Shown here piece after piece: positions 1 through 14,600 of a stretch of DNA of 64,000 bases. The DNA comes from Viscum album (taxonomy: Eukaryota; Streptophyta; Magnoliopsida; Santalales; Viscaceae), in assembly GCA_963277665.1 (NCBI GenBank), contig OY728165.1:1151184050-1151248049 (forward strand), read 5' to 3'. Below the pieces are notes generated by a model, which did not search any database, had not been told where the DNA came from, and saw nothing but the letters and a program-made list of their open reading frames with translations. The position numbers were made by a program, and so were the translations under genes. Each line of letters starts with the position of its first letter. Positions within the stretch are counted from its first letter, which is position 1.

Positions 1-3000
1 AATTACCTATCATATACAAATCCATGCTTATAATTTTCTGATCTGGCTGACTGATGTGTTCTTATCCTAAGAAGGTCTCGAAAGGCTACATGCCCAGTTC
101 TTGAAAAGTTATTTTCCTAGTCATTCATGATGATACGACCTTAGTCATGGGAAAAACATTGGTCCTGGCTATGAGTGATTCCACTCATGGGAAGGGACTA
201 TAGGATGGTGGGGGTGAAGCTATTTAGGAAGGGTCATGTGACGATGGTTGAACTCATGATCTAGATATTATCATGTTTGGGAAGATTCTAGAAGAAGACC
301 ATGTGGACACCATTCTTATTGAATATCTTGAATATAAGACTACACCTCCTGAACAGTAAGATGATTTCGTGTCTAAGGATGTGGATGAAAATTTCATAGT
401 CTGGCACAAATTATAGGTGCTTATATAATTTTGCATCAGCCATACATAGGAGCCAGACCTCATAAGTCAGATGGGATCCCAACAGTGCTGGCTGTTTTAC
501 TTGAGTACAAGGGGGTAAAAAATTGCGGTCTCAATGCATTGGACCATGAATTCCTTGATGATTATGTACATGAATGAATAAAACATTGAAAGGTTTTGAT
601 TAACTATCAACGGTCCAAAATATTAAGGAATATATAGGTTATTGATCAAGAAATCTATTATTCAGAGGAGTAAAAAAATGTGTGTTCCACCTTTCTCGAT
701 TCTCACTTTGAAGTCATCAGTCGACTGAGGGATCTGTTTGTGGAGTCTAAGGAACATACGATATTGGTGACACAACACATATATGACTTCCTTGATGATA
801 GTAATCAATAACATATAAATATTAAATAGTTTCGACCAATTGTTGTTGATAAATAAATAGTGTTTCAAATGTGGCATCACATCTTTGATTACATACTCCA
901 GAGGATAGTGGAGTTTAAGTGTTTGATTTCTTGTGGTGCACCATAGGGGAAACCTTCCATAACTAAAGAAAGAATCCAACATGTGGATAAACCTCTCCAA
1001 TAAAATAGTTCTCAGGTTTTTTATTTTTGAAAACAATTCTACATAAGTAGAAAATTTTCCATTTCTCCCCTTAATTATTGTACTATAATAATGTTCTTAG
1101 AACAAGAAAAAACCAATCCCTATGATATCATGAGTCATTCCCATCATGAGAAATTATAAAATTCCACATGATTACTCATTTTTATGAGAGTGATAGATAC
1201 CCATAAAACAGCTGGGGTATTCTATTGTTGGCTAACCACCCTGAGTGTTTGGGATAAGAGAGGTTGTGACAACTTAAACTGGATATTATAACATATGATT
1301 TTCTTTTATAGTGTGCCAAGAACCACAGACAGGATAAATCCAAAGGGGTTGAATTCGTTCTGAACAAAGGGTAATAATGAATGCAAATAAAAATTCCAAA
1401 AATATAGTACATAGAGACCTTGGTTTAATGATAAAGGATAATGTTTTCCACATTTAAAATAAGACATCTGTGTCACTTATCATGTGATGGGGGAAAACAA
1501 AGGAAGGTCTACCACTGACCATGATTAAAACATGAAACCTGTCTAAGATTTGGGAATGAAATCTTCTGAGACGTTCTCCAAGGATGGTTGGAGACCCTTG
1601 TATAACAACCATGATATTATGGAGTCCCTTAAAATATGTAACTATATGAGGTTCTAAATTAGGATTATAGGTTGTGTGTAAATAGAGTTTTGGAATGTTC
1701 AAATGGTTTCCAATGCACATGGAGTTACTCCACTATGGATTTGAGCACATTGTGGAAGAAATAATGGTCTAAAAATAGGTCTAACATATCTTAAAATAGA
1801 GAATAATCATATATGTTGATTGAAATCTAAATATGAGAATGATGCAGTCAATAAATGATACCATAGGATATGAACTCTTTGGTGAGAATCTAATATTCCA
1901 TGAAATTTTATTGAGTAAAATTAGGATGATGGGGGGGGGATATTCTGAATGTGTTGTGCATTGTGAAAAAGCTATTACTCACCATGAATTAGGACCAAAA
2001 AGTCACAAAACCTCACAATGAAATCCTGAGATAATTCCCACACAGTATAATTTCATGATTCTTGTAGATGGACTCCATGATTTGGTTCCTAGGTTTGGGA
2101 CCATGACCCCATTTGTAGAAATAGACCACATTGGTACACACCATACCAGAACTCCTAATCCTACATGAGTCATTCTCATTATGGGAATCAATAAAATATA
2201 ATGGTTTTTTTAGAATGTGAAAATTTTTATTAGGATAAAGGTTATGTCAAGGTGATAATTTTCCAGAAACATTGACCCACCAACACGGCAGGTGCAAAGG
2301 CATGAAGGGGTGACCCTATGGGAATTGTAATTATACTAAAATGAAGGTATATGCAATGAAGGTAAGTCCAGGATTCAAATATCTAGACCATGGTAGACCA
2401 ATGGGAAGATATCAACTATTGAACATGATAGAAACACATGGTGCACGACCACACCAAAGTGGAATGGGATGAGAAATTTCATTATCCTCTATTTGATCAT
2501 ATTTGAAACAATGGATCATCAAATTATTTCAAAAATTCAATGAAGTTATTTTCCTAGGATAGGAGGGGTTCATTGGCTAGAAGGAATCAGAATGAGGGGG
2601 TTCGTCTAGATTTGATTGATGGTGGAAATAATAATTGATAAAGACATGATGTATGGAGATGGATTGAGAAAAGGATTGTATGGTATTAAACGATCTAGGT
2701 TCCACACCACAATGAATTTGATCATGCTAGTGGGGTGTTCCAAATATTCAAACCTGGGTATTGGTAGTAGTTTGAGGCCATATTTCATGTATTAGGGGTG
2801 AATTTCAAGAAGGTGAAGTTGGTATGGTAGAGTTGGAAACCCGATGTGAATCAGAACCAAGGAGGCCAAATTCCACATACCACACCCTTGAGATGGAATT
2901 TCCATAATTTATGTATATGATTCATCAAAAATATTTTCATTAAAAGGTAATGGTATTTGATTAAATTTTGGGTTGTTCCTAATGAAGATAATTTTTGGTG

Positions 3001-4604
3001 TTCCTACATAGCTCATAAAGATTGGAATCAAGAACATGTTGTTCTAAAATGCTGACAGAAATTGTTTATGTTTGTTCTATCTAGACCATTAAAGGAGATT
3101 TTTTGTCATTCTTTATTAGAATATAGGGGAATTTTTCACTCCAAGGTTATATGTATGGAATGAAATAGGTAACCACCAATGTGAATGGTTCTAACAATGA
3201 TCATATACCGTATACATATTATAAAGAGAGACACATAAGGTTCAACATCAAAATACCTTAACTACAATGGGGACCAAAGGCCCAAAATATTAATAGATTT
3301 GTGTATATGCCCCTAGATGTGAGGTTTGCGTTATTTTATGTATCACATAATGATGGGAATGAACCTATAAATAGTTATAGAGCATGGAATGATAGATGAC
3401 CAATACCTTTGGGGGTCATCCTCTTGGATGAGTGAATTTGAGGAATAACACAATTACTGTGGAGCATCCCATGATCTTGTAATGAGGTAAAATTTTTTAA
3501 ATATCCCCCACATATCATATCTGGTACACTTATTTAAAATAAGTTAAAAAATATCTTACATAATAGTTATATCATCATTTAACATGGTAGAATCACATTT
3601 TAATATTGTACATTGAAGATGTTAGTCATTCTAGTATAATGATATAAAAATAAAACTATAAGTGTTTCAAATTGATTAAGGTCTAAATGAATGGACCTAT
3701 TATAATTTTTTTTCATGTCACTAGGACCATAATATATTAGTTTAAGATCATGAATTTTAGACCATAGATAAGGTGGAGTTCCATAATTAGATATGTTTAG
3801 TGTAATGTTATAATGAAATTTATGTGAATAAAGCCAAGGAGGCTTTCCACTACACAACATAGTCTAGAGTGATTCAAGAATACAATTTAAATTAATAATA
3901 ATTAGAGTTTTTGTAAATAGTATAAGTTCATGTTTCTTAGACTATACGATCTTAGTTTATGTTTATATAACTTAGACCATAATGAATATTATTTTATAGC
4001 CGATTAATTTGCAATGATGAAAGGGGTGTTCTCAATATGGTATGTGTAGTGAAATGATGTAACAAAAATGACTTAAATGGGGGGACTAGGTGGGCTTACA
4101 CCACATTAAATATTCTAGATAACAATCATATACAATTTAGAGTCATACTATCAGGACTATATGCCCTCAGTTTATGGTCTTATTAGTTAGACCAAATAGA
4201 GGAATTTCACTAGAAGAATGTGCATAGTGTGGTGGAGTAAAACACTCGATGTGAATAAGGGTTTAATATCCTTTCCAACACATAAAACATCTTTAAGAAA
4301 CAAAAAATATAGTTTATAGTCATGATGCTTGTTATATGATTCCTAGTTTATGTTTTTGGAACTCATAATGTTTTTAAATACATTAAAGTTTTGTTTCACG
4401 AGATATATGCTTGTAGTTTAGGGCCATATAGATCAGATGTAGGTCTCCATTTCACATCATGTGCCTAAGAAATAGAAATTTAGTTTAATCCCATATTGTA
4501 AGGAAGATAGGTATAACATAGTTTATCTTCATGAAACTAGGATGCTTGAGCTACTGATTTTATCATCGTGATGTTGGGATGCTAGTATCTTGTCACGTGA
4601 TGTT
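1..4604. other. Degenerate non-coding DNA, probably old repeat sequence
   Basis: I see no gene here. All frames are broken every few tens of codons, and the longest ATG-started frame (662-1036, minus) has no motif I recognise. Phrases such as 'catgagtcattc' recur at about 1131 and 2165, which suggests duplicated repeat sequence. A run of nine G occurs near 1931. Because the gypsy integrase remnant ends at about 4605 on the minus strand, this stretch is where the 3' non-coding part and 3' LTR of that element would lie, but I could not find a matching partner LTR by eye. Confidence 0.4.
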
Positions 4605-4905
4605 CTACATAAGAAACATGTCATTCGTATGAGGAGAAATATTATCTCCATCCATATTCATCAAAGAGTATGCACCATTGAAATAGACCCTGTGAAAGAT
4701 ATGTGTTCCTTCCCACTTAGTTTCCAATAATTGTGCCTTCTTTCTAGGTATCCTTGTCATTCTATGGGATAATACTGTGTCTCTTGGAGAAATCATAGGA
4801 GGTGAAATTTATTGATGAATGGTCTCACTTTCTTTTTCAGTTGCCTCTCTAGACTATGCGAGGCCAGAAGGTTGTTCCCATGGAGGGATTCTATCTCATC
4901 TAGAT
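4605..4905 (-). pseudogene. Ty3/gypsy integrase C-terminal remnant
   Basis: This is the end of a gypsy-type pol polyprotein, the C-terminal part of integrase that helps bind DNA. Seen: a 63-codon frame (4605-4796) with the order VLSHR, LLETKWEG, VYFNGAYSL, MDGD and a final N-x-MFL. That matches the family pattern in which a charged linker is followed by K/NWEGP, then V..NGAYRL, DG, and a final NxxxLKxYY. Upstream in a shifted frame (to about 4905) lies IESLHGNN, then a K-rich stretch (ERQLKKKVR), as expected for the helix before this module. Stops and at least one frameshift separate the parts. No catalytic D,D,E core could be read upstream. Together with the gag remnant near 11 kb, it suggests one old minus-strand element. 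Confidence 0.55.
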
Positions 4906-7900
4906 AGTATTATTACATTTAGTCTGAGATCTTATTGTCATAGATAGTTGTCTGTAGTTATGGTAGCTAAATCTGAACAGGCATTCCAGCCTATTTTTTT
5001 CTCACAAGGTAACATGGTGTCACATTGGTGGAATTTATAGTTATCATACAATGATTCCATACGTTATTGAGGAGAATTTCAAGAAACATATTCTTGTCCT
5101 AGACCACTATATTCTTCTAAATTATAGTTTTTTTCTTATTTAATTCTTCATCTTTTCAATTTTCTGTTGTGTGATAGATAGAGGTATGGTTAGACCAGAT
5201 ATTTTACTTGTTGTACAATCATTTCATCTTAGTATCCTGTAATTTGGTTTTTTTATCAGTGAGGATGTCACGAGGAACTCTAAAATTATGGATGATTGGG
5301 AATCTCAAAAATTATGTAATGGATTGAGCCTTGAAATCATTGAGGGACATGTTTCTACAAACTTCAAGAATAAATGCACACATTGTCAGAGTGATCCTAC
5401 ACCGGTGAGTTGTTACTGGTGGGTAGGGTCCCAGTACATTGATTCCCCAATTAAATGGCCCAAAATACATAGTGGTTAGGAGGATCTAGATAGTTTAATG
5501 CATAAATGTGGTATATATCTCTCTCACATGAGACTTGTTGGCATACTCAGTGAATTCATGGACCATGTTCTGCTTGAAACATGACATCCTTCAGATCAAG
5601 TTAGAGAGATTCAATCCTACAAGATAGAAACCATAACATCTATCTTGAAATTATTAAATAATAAAGGTAATATCATCTACATTTATGTATCATGGTATAT
5701 CTCCACTAAATCAACATCAATACAAAATATATTCGAGGTTACGCCCACTCTGAAGTATTAACTGCACTGCATGCCGACACATTTTTTCATGTTTGGGTAT
5801 GTCATGTCTAATGATACATTTCTTGAGATACTAAATGATAGTCTTTTTCCATGAAAAATAAGTTATTTAATTTTAATTTTTTTTCTCTTACTAGGGGGAG
5901 GGGGAGTGGAATAGGGGTATTAATATAGAAGTACATAATGTTTTCTAGTTTATTTGTTGGCTATTGACATCATCTTGGCTGACTAGAGAAATGACTCTTC
6001 GATGTGCTAGATGAATTAACCAATTTTTATAATCAGGCACTTAAAGAGTGGAAGGTGGATTGGCTATGGTTCCAGCATGACTGTTATGTGATTGGGGATC
6101 ATGATTCACCTCCTGATGAGATAGGAAATGAGCCATTAGTAGAAAAGTGCTCTCTAGTACTGTCACAATCCCATGTTTTAATAAAATATAATAACCATTA
6201 ATATTTTTAATGGATATATCAGAGTATCCCTTAATATGTTTGTAGTACACATCAATAATTATATTCACACCGAGACCTATAATTAGATAATGATACTCTC
6301 TATCACTATTAGATTAGAAATTTAACAATAGGAATGAGTAACACAAGAATGATTGCATAAGGGTGATAAAGATGATCCCCAAGCCCAACGTATTGAGACT
6401 TGGATCATTGAGACTTATAAGGGCAGGGTTTAGGGAGGCATGAAGGAAATGTTTCTACTAGCATTAAAAAACATTATCCACTAAATAGACTGCCTTGTCT
6501 AGGAAATAAATGTCTAGCGGTTATAGTTTACGAGCCATATTGTTGCCTATATAGTTGTCCAATGCCTAACCCTAAATAGATTTTTATTTAATTAACATAA
6601 TGTATAACTTCAGAAGAATCACATTCAAACATGTTAGTCATAACACAAACATGGGGAGATTCAATATATAATGTAGAGGGCCCATAGGGTCACCCGTTTT
6701 ATCCTGTGATGTTGTAAATAATGATGCACCTTATGCACTGCAAAAAACTAGCATATGGAAGCTCTTCTTGATACAAGACTATATGGTCTATATGTCGAGG
6801 AGTATGCAACTGAGATTGTAAAAATTAGTATCCCATTATTCATTATTCTTCTGAGTGAGAAGAGAACTAGGGGACAATTATATGGAGTTTACATAGAGTC
6901 CAAAAGTATTATTACAGATGTGTGACATCATGACCAATGTCCATAGTACACACCACAGGATTTCCTCAAGGATGGTCTGGTACTCTTCATCCTACTATTA
7001 TATAGTAAAATTTTCATGAACCAAAAAATGTGTTGAAAAATTCTATTAAGATTTTTTTTTGAATCGGTGTATTTAGAATAAGTTATCTTGAATGAATTTG
7101 AGATATCATCAGTTTCTCAGTGGAGGAATCTACCTAATGTCTGTGATCTTCCCTAGGATGATCTCAATGCCTCTACACATGACTAAAATTGTAAAATTCA
7201 TTCTTGAGGTAACAATTAATGTACAAATTATGGTATTCATATTAATATTTTGGAATTGAATGATTATTATCACTTTATCATGATATATGAAATGTTTTTA
7301 AAACTGGTGAGATTTTATCAGAAAAACATCCATGAAGCATTACAGTAGTAACCCAAGGATCATTTTGAAGATTTAGTACATGGACTGATTATATGTGGAC
7401 CCTAATTTTGTTATAAAAAAAGGAATTACATGATATAAAAAGGCCCCCTGGGACCCTCTAAAGGTGTTATACTCCTCATATTTATAGGCCATTTGGATCT
7501 GATTGTAATCATGATTCCCATCCTTGGAGGCAAGTTCATGGATCCTAGCTAGGACATTAATAAAACACTATGTCACTGGGAGGGGAAATTCATCCATCAT
7601 ATAATGGTGTTTTAGATCCCAAATGTCGATAGAGACACTAGTTCTTAATTTTTTTCCTAAAACCTATAATAATGGTTTGGATTAAAATTGGGTTACTAAA
7701 CTTCCATGATGATGTTGTCTTTGAAACAAAATCATATTCATCCTTTACCATGGTAATAATATAATGATTCATTTTTATGTGATGTTACTTGAATCCATAA
7801 TGAATCACTAGGATACAAAAATGGAAGATGAAAATTAGAGGGTCTAGTCATGGATTCATATATTAAATCTAGAAAAATAGATAAGGATGATGCTTCAGGA

Positions 7901-10639
7901 AAGCAACATACTGATTTTATTCCTCTAGAGGCATGGTTCTATTGAACAATGATGATACCAGGTCTGTCATAGTATCAAGGTTCACATGATCCAAATCATT
8001 TACTATGGTGGATATTACCTCTTAAAATGTAAGAGGAACACATTCCACATCCTCCTTATCATTTGATTAAGGGTAATCATTGGGGGGATATAGTTCATTA
8101 AAGATGAAAATTTCTGGGGTAATGTTGTAACCTTCTTGTGTGGATAGAAAATAATTTCTAGGGGAATCCAAATCTTTTGAGACCATAATGATATAGGCAG
8201 CTAACCCACTCCCATCAAGGATTTGATTTCATTGTACATGATTGATATCAAATTCATGATGGTGGGTGGGCTTCTCTCAATTCAATCCGTCTAAGTGAAA
8301 TATAAGAGTGTGAAGTGCAATAGTTTCCAATGGTAGAACAACTAAATAATTCATATGTGTAGGGAATTCTAGTGACTCGTATTCTAAGACAATATAAGAA
8401 TACATGGTAATATTATAATGCTCATTTTACTAAGGAACATGATGCCCCTTTCTCTATGAAATGAAAATGAAACCATCAATTTCTAGCATCACGTCTTTAA
8501 CCAGTGAATTAGGTGGATGAAAGTGTAATCCATGTATGTCTATGGGAATTATGCAACTTTTTCACCCCATCCTTGTTGGCCTAAACCGGAATTTCTTTGC
8601 TCCTGTAATATCCAACATTCTAGATAATGTAATTCATAAGATTTGAAGAGGGAAACATCTCTTTGAAGCATGCCAACTTGAACATTGAGGATGTACATGA
8701 AGAATTGTTAATAGGTGGAGGGAATTGATATATGAATATAAAAACTAGGTGTAACTTATTGTTCATTGGAGGTGGTATCCTGTGAGACTACCATAAATCC
8801 AGTTATTTTTATTAGGCCTTGAAATATGGTCTTCAACTGGATACTGTCACATAAAATATACATAGTCCTGTACTAACCTTGAATCATCATGTCAGAGGAA
8901 ATCAAGGCTTCTTTAGTGAGCACCATCTTGGGGAATGTCTGGGTTATTATGAGTATGATCACAAAAAAAATTTCCACCACATAGTTGAGAATTTTCATGC
9001 CATTGAATTAGATGATGATGTTGAGTGAAAAAATGTTCCCCTGGTCAAGAAAACCTTCATCCAATCCAAATAATCATATGAAATATTGGAATGATTATTT
9101 CTCAACATCCCCTATATAGAAATCTTGGGCATCGGTTTCTTCTTCTTTTATAAGTAGGGTGATTGTCAGGGCTTCTACAAGGGACTAACACATGAATTAT
9201 GAAAGCTGTCAGGAATTAGAGATTAAGTTCCATGATAATATGTTTTCCACGTCCCTTAGAACATTATAATTCTTCTATAGATGAAAATTTATGACTATGG
9301 AGGGATATACTTTTATATTAGGAATGATAGGTACTGTTGGATGAACTATTGGGTTCTAGATAGTGTTTAAAATGCACTGACACTCACTATCAAGATCTAC
9401 CAACCTTACTATTAACTGAAGGTTAGATGGATAAGACCTATACATAGTTGGGAGAGGTCAATATTCATGTACTTTAGGATATTATACTCTTTCAATTATT
9501 ATATTTATCTATGTAAGAAGTTTGACAAAGAAGACTAGGAGGATTGTGCTCAGTGAGCTCTATACAGGACTTGTTTCCTTACCACGATAACATGAATGAA
9601 CCCACTCAAATTGATGACCTAAGAACCTCTTCGGTTTACATTACTTTGAATCATCCATCAATGACATTAGATGGAGGAATCAAGAGGATTTTCATAGCAT
9701 CTGTTGTTATATTTATGTGTGATGTGATTTATTTGATCAATTTTTTTCTGGGAATAATACTCATTCTCATCATCAAAATAAACATCTAATCATTGTGTTG
9801 AATCTGGTCATGATCTCCAACTCTAGAGGCATGAAATTTCTATGCATAATTTCATTAACACTGAATGGGGACTCTAGTATCCCTTATTCTGTATACACCA
9901 AATAATTTGTGATTCGGAGGTAAGGAATGTTGATGGGGAAGCAACAGATAGAGGAGGACTGGTGACATCTCGTGGATTGGGCATGACTAGATGAGAATAG
10001 ATTAAACAATGAGAGTGAGAAACTACTCTAGAAGATAACTAGTCTTCACACGTCATGGTACTATGGTCATAAACCTACTTCCATTCAGTTGAATCATCAT
10101 TTTCACTATTTATATTGACATAGATATGTAACCCATTCATTGAGATATTCCCACAATTGAACAAGATATTTTCCACATGGATTGAATAAAATCCATGAAC
10201 ACAAAACATTGTTTTATGATATGAAAAATGATTATTTGGTAAGGAAAATGGTTATGGATATTGGTATGCTCGTCATCATGGGGATTATTTCACCATGAAT
10301 GTATCATAATTATCTGCTCTAGGGAACTGAGGAAGTGAATGGGAACTCATTCTTCCTTAAAATAATAGGTCTGGTTTATTTGGTGTGTGAAGGAAAATCT
10401 AGGAGCATGTATTTGACATGTTATCAGTGACCAAGGAGTGTTTGGATCTAAATTCTATCATCTATATATCTTTTTTTAGAGAAGGTGCTTACCATTCTGT
10501 GCAATAATAGGTTTCACCTATGGGGGATACTTCATGTTGTGAAGATATAGTAGTAGAGGTGCCAAAAACTCCTGGTGATTGGTGGAATATACCTATAAAT
10601 TGGCTAAATCATAATTTATTTATCCCTTAAATGGTGAGG
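4906..10639. other. Degenerate DNA, probably decayed interior of a gypsy element
   Basis: This 5.7 kb lies between the recognisable integrase end (minus, about 4.6-4.9 kb) and the gag remnant (minus, about 10.6-11.3 kb). By position it should hold protease, reverse transcriptase, RNase H and integrase core, and the length suits such a pol gene. I looked for the YVDD box, the integrase D,D,E and a zinc finger on the minus strand and could not read any. The frame at 9544-9789 (plus) has a hydrophobic tail but no recognisable family. The assignment therefore rests on the two flanking remnants, not on internal motifs. Confidence 0.3.
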
Positions 10640-11322
10640 TAGAAGAGGCAATAGGTGTGCTTTCTTTTCATTATTCATGGCTTCTTCAATGAACTAGTCC
10701 ATGTCATCTAATTCCTAGAACCCCCATAGGATGTTTTTTGTGATTAGTGTAGGGACCAGATTTTTATTGATGTTACTCATGAAAAATTTCATTATCTACT
10801 CTTGAGTCAGTGGAATATCGAGTTAATACATGAGGCCCTTCGACCAGATGGTGATGTCTGCAACAAGCTCATTAGGTTGTTTCATACACTTGAAGAGGTC
10901 TGTAATGCTTTTATTGAACGTGGTAGAGATTAATTGGTAGAGGAACTGCCTCTGAAGTTCTTCTAAACCAGTGAATCCTCCAAGGCACAATTGGATATAC
11001 TAGACAAACACGAGTCCTTATAATGTTTGTACAAAACATCTAGGATTTAAAGTCTCCTACTACTCTAGGATGTCCAACATGGGTCCAAACCATGAAGTGA
11101 TGTTTTCCACATGATGTATCCAGTCACACTTCCCATTAAACAAGGAAAATCAATGTTGACAAAAAATTGGGGAGATATCATTTCATCCAACAATGTTTGG
11201 TATCGTTTTCCATTATGTGGAATTTCCAGTTGTGTTTTCTCCAAGGCTTCTAGGTGATCAATGAGTCCAGATATCAAATCATCATGGTGATAATCTCTAT
11301 CATGGGAAATATTATTAGCCAC
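10640..11322 (-). pseudogene. Ty3/gypsy-type gag remnant
   Basis: Degenerate Gag (capsid) sequence. The N-terminal part (11065-11322) is an 85-codon frame ending with an IDFP motif before the expected 'DG/NG..W' position; after a frameshift the next frame reads LFNGKCDW, like the FxG..W start of plant gypsy Gag domains. Further on (about 10821-10969) a 47-codon open stretch contains LQRQFLYQ, then ITDLFKCMKQPNE, then WSKGL, closely following the Retrotrans_gag pattern 'F...Y....TI.DL...KQ..NE....YI.RWR'. About 10640-10800 has a final I-P-L-T-Q-E/L-P block with stops. At least four stops or shifts break it. It lies 5' of the integrase remnant on the same strand, giving the normal gag-pol order. 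Confidence 0.5.
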
Positions 11323-11685
11323 CGATGCATTGATAGGCTCAAAAACGTTGTAAGAATGATTAGAGGATCTTATTGAGGATCGATCGGATCCCTAAAAAGT
11401 ATTATCATACTACACAGGAAGATTAAATGGGTCATATCATTATCTATTTCAATAAACTCTTGCCTCTTTTCTATCTGGATGAGTGAGATCTCTGAGCTAA
11501 AATTGGGGCATGTTTCCAAGTCAGACATGGTGTTACCCCAGTGGAGGAGTAATGGGGTCCCATATAGTATTTCTATAATCTAGTGAATTCATAGAAAACG
11601 ACTTCATCAATGGTCCTTTTCTGATATGTGACATACTGAAGTAGGGTGGAAATATCAAAATCAACTTATGTCTTCTACACAATAT
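11323..11685. other. Leader-like stretch between gag remnant and a candidate LTR edge
   Basis: No gene seen. On the minus strand it sits just 5' of the gag remnant. It would be the untranslated leader if the LTR edge proposed at 11686 is real. I found no primer-binding site complementary to initiator-Met tRNA next to that edge. Confidence 0.3.
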
Positions 11686-14600
11686 TGTGACACCTCAAGT
11701 TTTTTGTGAACATTTATTTTTGAAAAAATTAATTTCTATTAATTTCATTCATTTCATTAAATCAAACATTCCTTTAACATGGAAGAAACATGGAATGCAC
11801 TATACACAACATTGACTTTTCGTATGTTACACACATAATATAGTTTCTAGGAAACATCCTTTTATATTTATAATTATTTAAATAAAGTGGTTTTGACATG
11901 ACCATTGAACATAGTTATATGAATTATAATAAAAAATTTAATAATATTTTTAATGATGGTTTTATATTAAATAAATATATTGTTGATGAAAAAACATTAT
12001 TTTTGGTAAACATTATATTTTTAAAAATCCTATTTTCTCAATTGAACTAATTTTTGAGCCCTTATAATAAAGATAATAATATTTATTTGAGACACTATTA
12101 TAAATATAATTTGAAAAAATCAACATAATTATTGAATTTATATTGTAAATATTTACATAGGGGAAATTTTTAGTATTTTTTTAAATGTTTCATTTTTTGA
12201 TTAATTGTGAAAAATAATAAATTATACTAAAAATTTGTATTTTTTATTTAAATATTCATTCTTAATTAAATTCATTTATAAAGAAACAATAGATAATTTA
12301 TACATATATTAATACATTATATATCATTTTAATCATTATTATCTTGAAATTAAATATAAAAATATATGGAATTTTTTAATGTTATTTTTACCCACCTTCT
12401 AACAACATATGCAGGACTAGCATTAAACTTAAATTTTCCACTTCTATGAATTAAATTTACAAAATGGATAAACACAGTTGTAATAAGTATGTTATTTAAA
12501 TTCTAATACGATTAAAATTATTTTTGTTTAATAGTGGCTAATGTTTTTTTACTACGATGAAGGGTAAATCAGGTAATTAAATGTATGAATAATATTGTAA
12601 TATTATAAAATTACCCTAACAATTATATAGATTTAATTGAATTATTGGGTACAGAAAAAATTCCACTATATTTTGAAATTTTATCTTTTTTAAGCCACAT
12701 GTGTAAGAATATGACATTTATTATATTTTATTTAAAGATATGTTAAAATTCCTTACTGATATTTTTAATAAGTAAATAATTTTTAATAGTGGTTATATAG
12801 AATATAAAAGAAACTAAGAATAATCATTGAAAAAAATATTAATTTATCATCATCATTATAATTTGTTATTGTTTTTAGAGAAGAAATAATTTAATTAATG
12901 GGTTTTATTAATGATGTAGAAATTATTTACTTTATTTGAAATATCTAATAAATGACATTAAAAGTATTAATGTAAATATAAGGAATATAATTAATGACAT
13001 AAATTAATTTTATAGATAAAATAAATATTTTTTTGATATATTAGAATTCATCGTTCGATGTTATCATGTGGTCAGGGTATTTTTAATGAGACAAATAATA
13101 AATAGTATCAAAATTGACAGAAATTATACATTGAAATAATTTTTTTTTAAATGATAAAAAAAATCTTAAAAATTTAATAATCAACCAAATAACTATAAAA
13201 AATGTTATGATTATCCTCAATTATCAATTTGGGGTTATTTTGGCATATTATTGTTACTATATTAATCGTATTGTGTTAAAAGTCTATGTTATAATTTTAA
13301 AAGTGAATGGGTATCACATAGGGTTAAAGAAAAAATATAAGGTTAATATTGTAACCTAAAAATTACTAAAAATCATTTTATGAGAGGATTTAAACCTGTC
13401 ATCATATAATATTCTAAATAAATTACTTTGGGGATATATAAATTGATGATCAATTTATATTAATTTAATATTTTACTAGTTTCTTAAAGTGCCCCATACC
13501 CCAATTTTGAAAGGGAAAATATTCCCTCACTCATTAACATCAATTTCTCCCGACATATTCGGACATCCACTCACCATTTACCATTTACATTACACTTGGT
13601 ACATTCTAGAGGTTCTGGTCTTCGTAAAAAACAAAATCTAGTGTCCCTAAGAGAAAATATAGAGGGAGCTAACAGGAGAAGGGGTAATCTCCTTTACTGA
13701 CTCTCTCAAGAGAATTTCTTCTTCTAATTCCTATTAATTTTTTTAAATTATAAATAAATAACTATAGTATAAAATAAATGCTATGGTTTTATTATGAATA
13801 TGGAACAGTCATATTCCACCATTTATCTATCCTATTAAAAAAATGAAACCACTACGTGTGCATACGTATGGCAAACTGTATCAACACCATGGTGTAATAT
13901 ATTTTTCATAATCACTTTAGTTGGATTGGTATAATGATCGAAATAATTAATTTTAATTTTAATTATAAAAATTTACTTCTTTTATAAAAATGATATACCA
14001 TCCACTACCATACCATTTTGCAATTAAAATAATGATATCACCAGTCAGACATACATACAACCTACCGTCTGCATGAAGTGATGTGATTCATTCTCCATGA
14101 TCAGCAATAAATAATGATTATATAAATGTCTCAAATTCATAAATATTCAATAAATTTACAAACTATTACTCATATAATGACATAAAGTATATCTTATCGA
14201 CATAAACATGGACTTATATAATATGACATGAATAATAAAATGAATTTGTAACTCTAGAAAGAAGAGTGATAATGAAATATTATTACCAGATCCATGATCA
14301 GATGACCATATATGATATCATATAAATATGGTTTGGGAATAATTTTATAAAATTATTTAATCCATTATAATGGAGGTTCAGAAACGAATGAGGTAAACCA
14401 TTTGTAAGGTAATGTTTAATTTCACAATATCATTATTTTCAGATATTTTTTATACATAACTACTTACTAGGGTATATTTATCATCCATGTCCATGTTTCT
14501 TAAAATTATTTTCTAGAATATTATTAATATTCTAATTCAATTCTATAAATTCATTTCAACCAATTTCTGAATTTTTATTAAACATTTTGAAAGGAAAATT

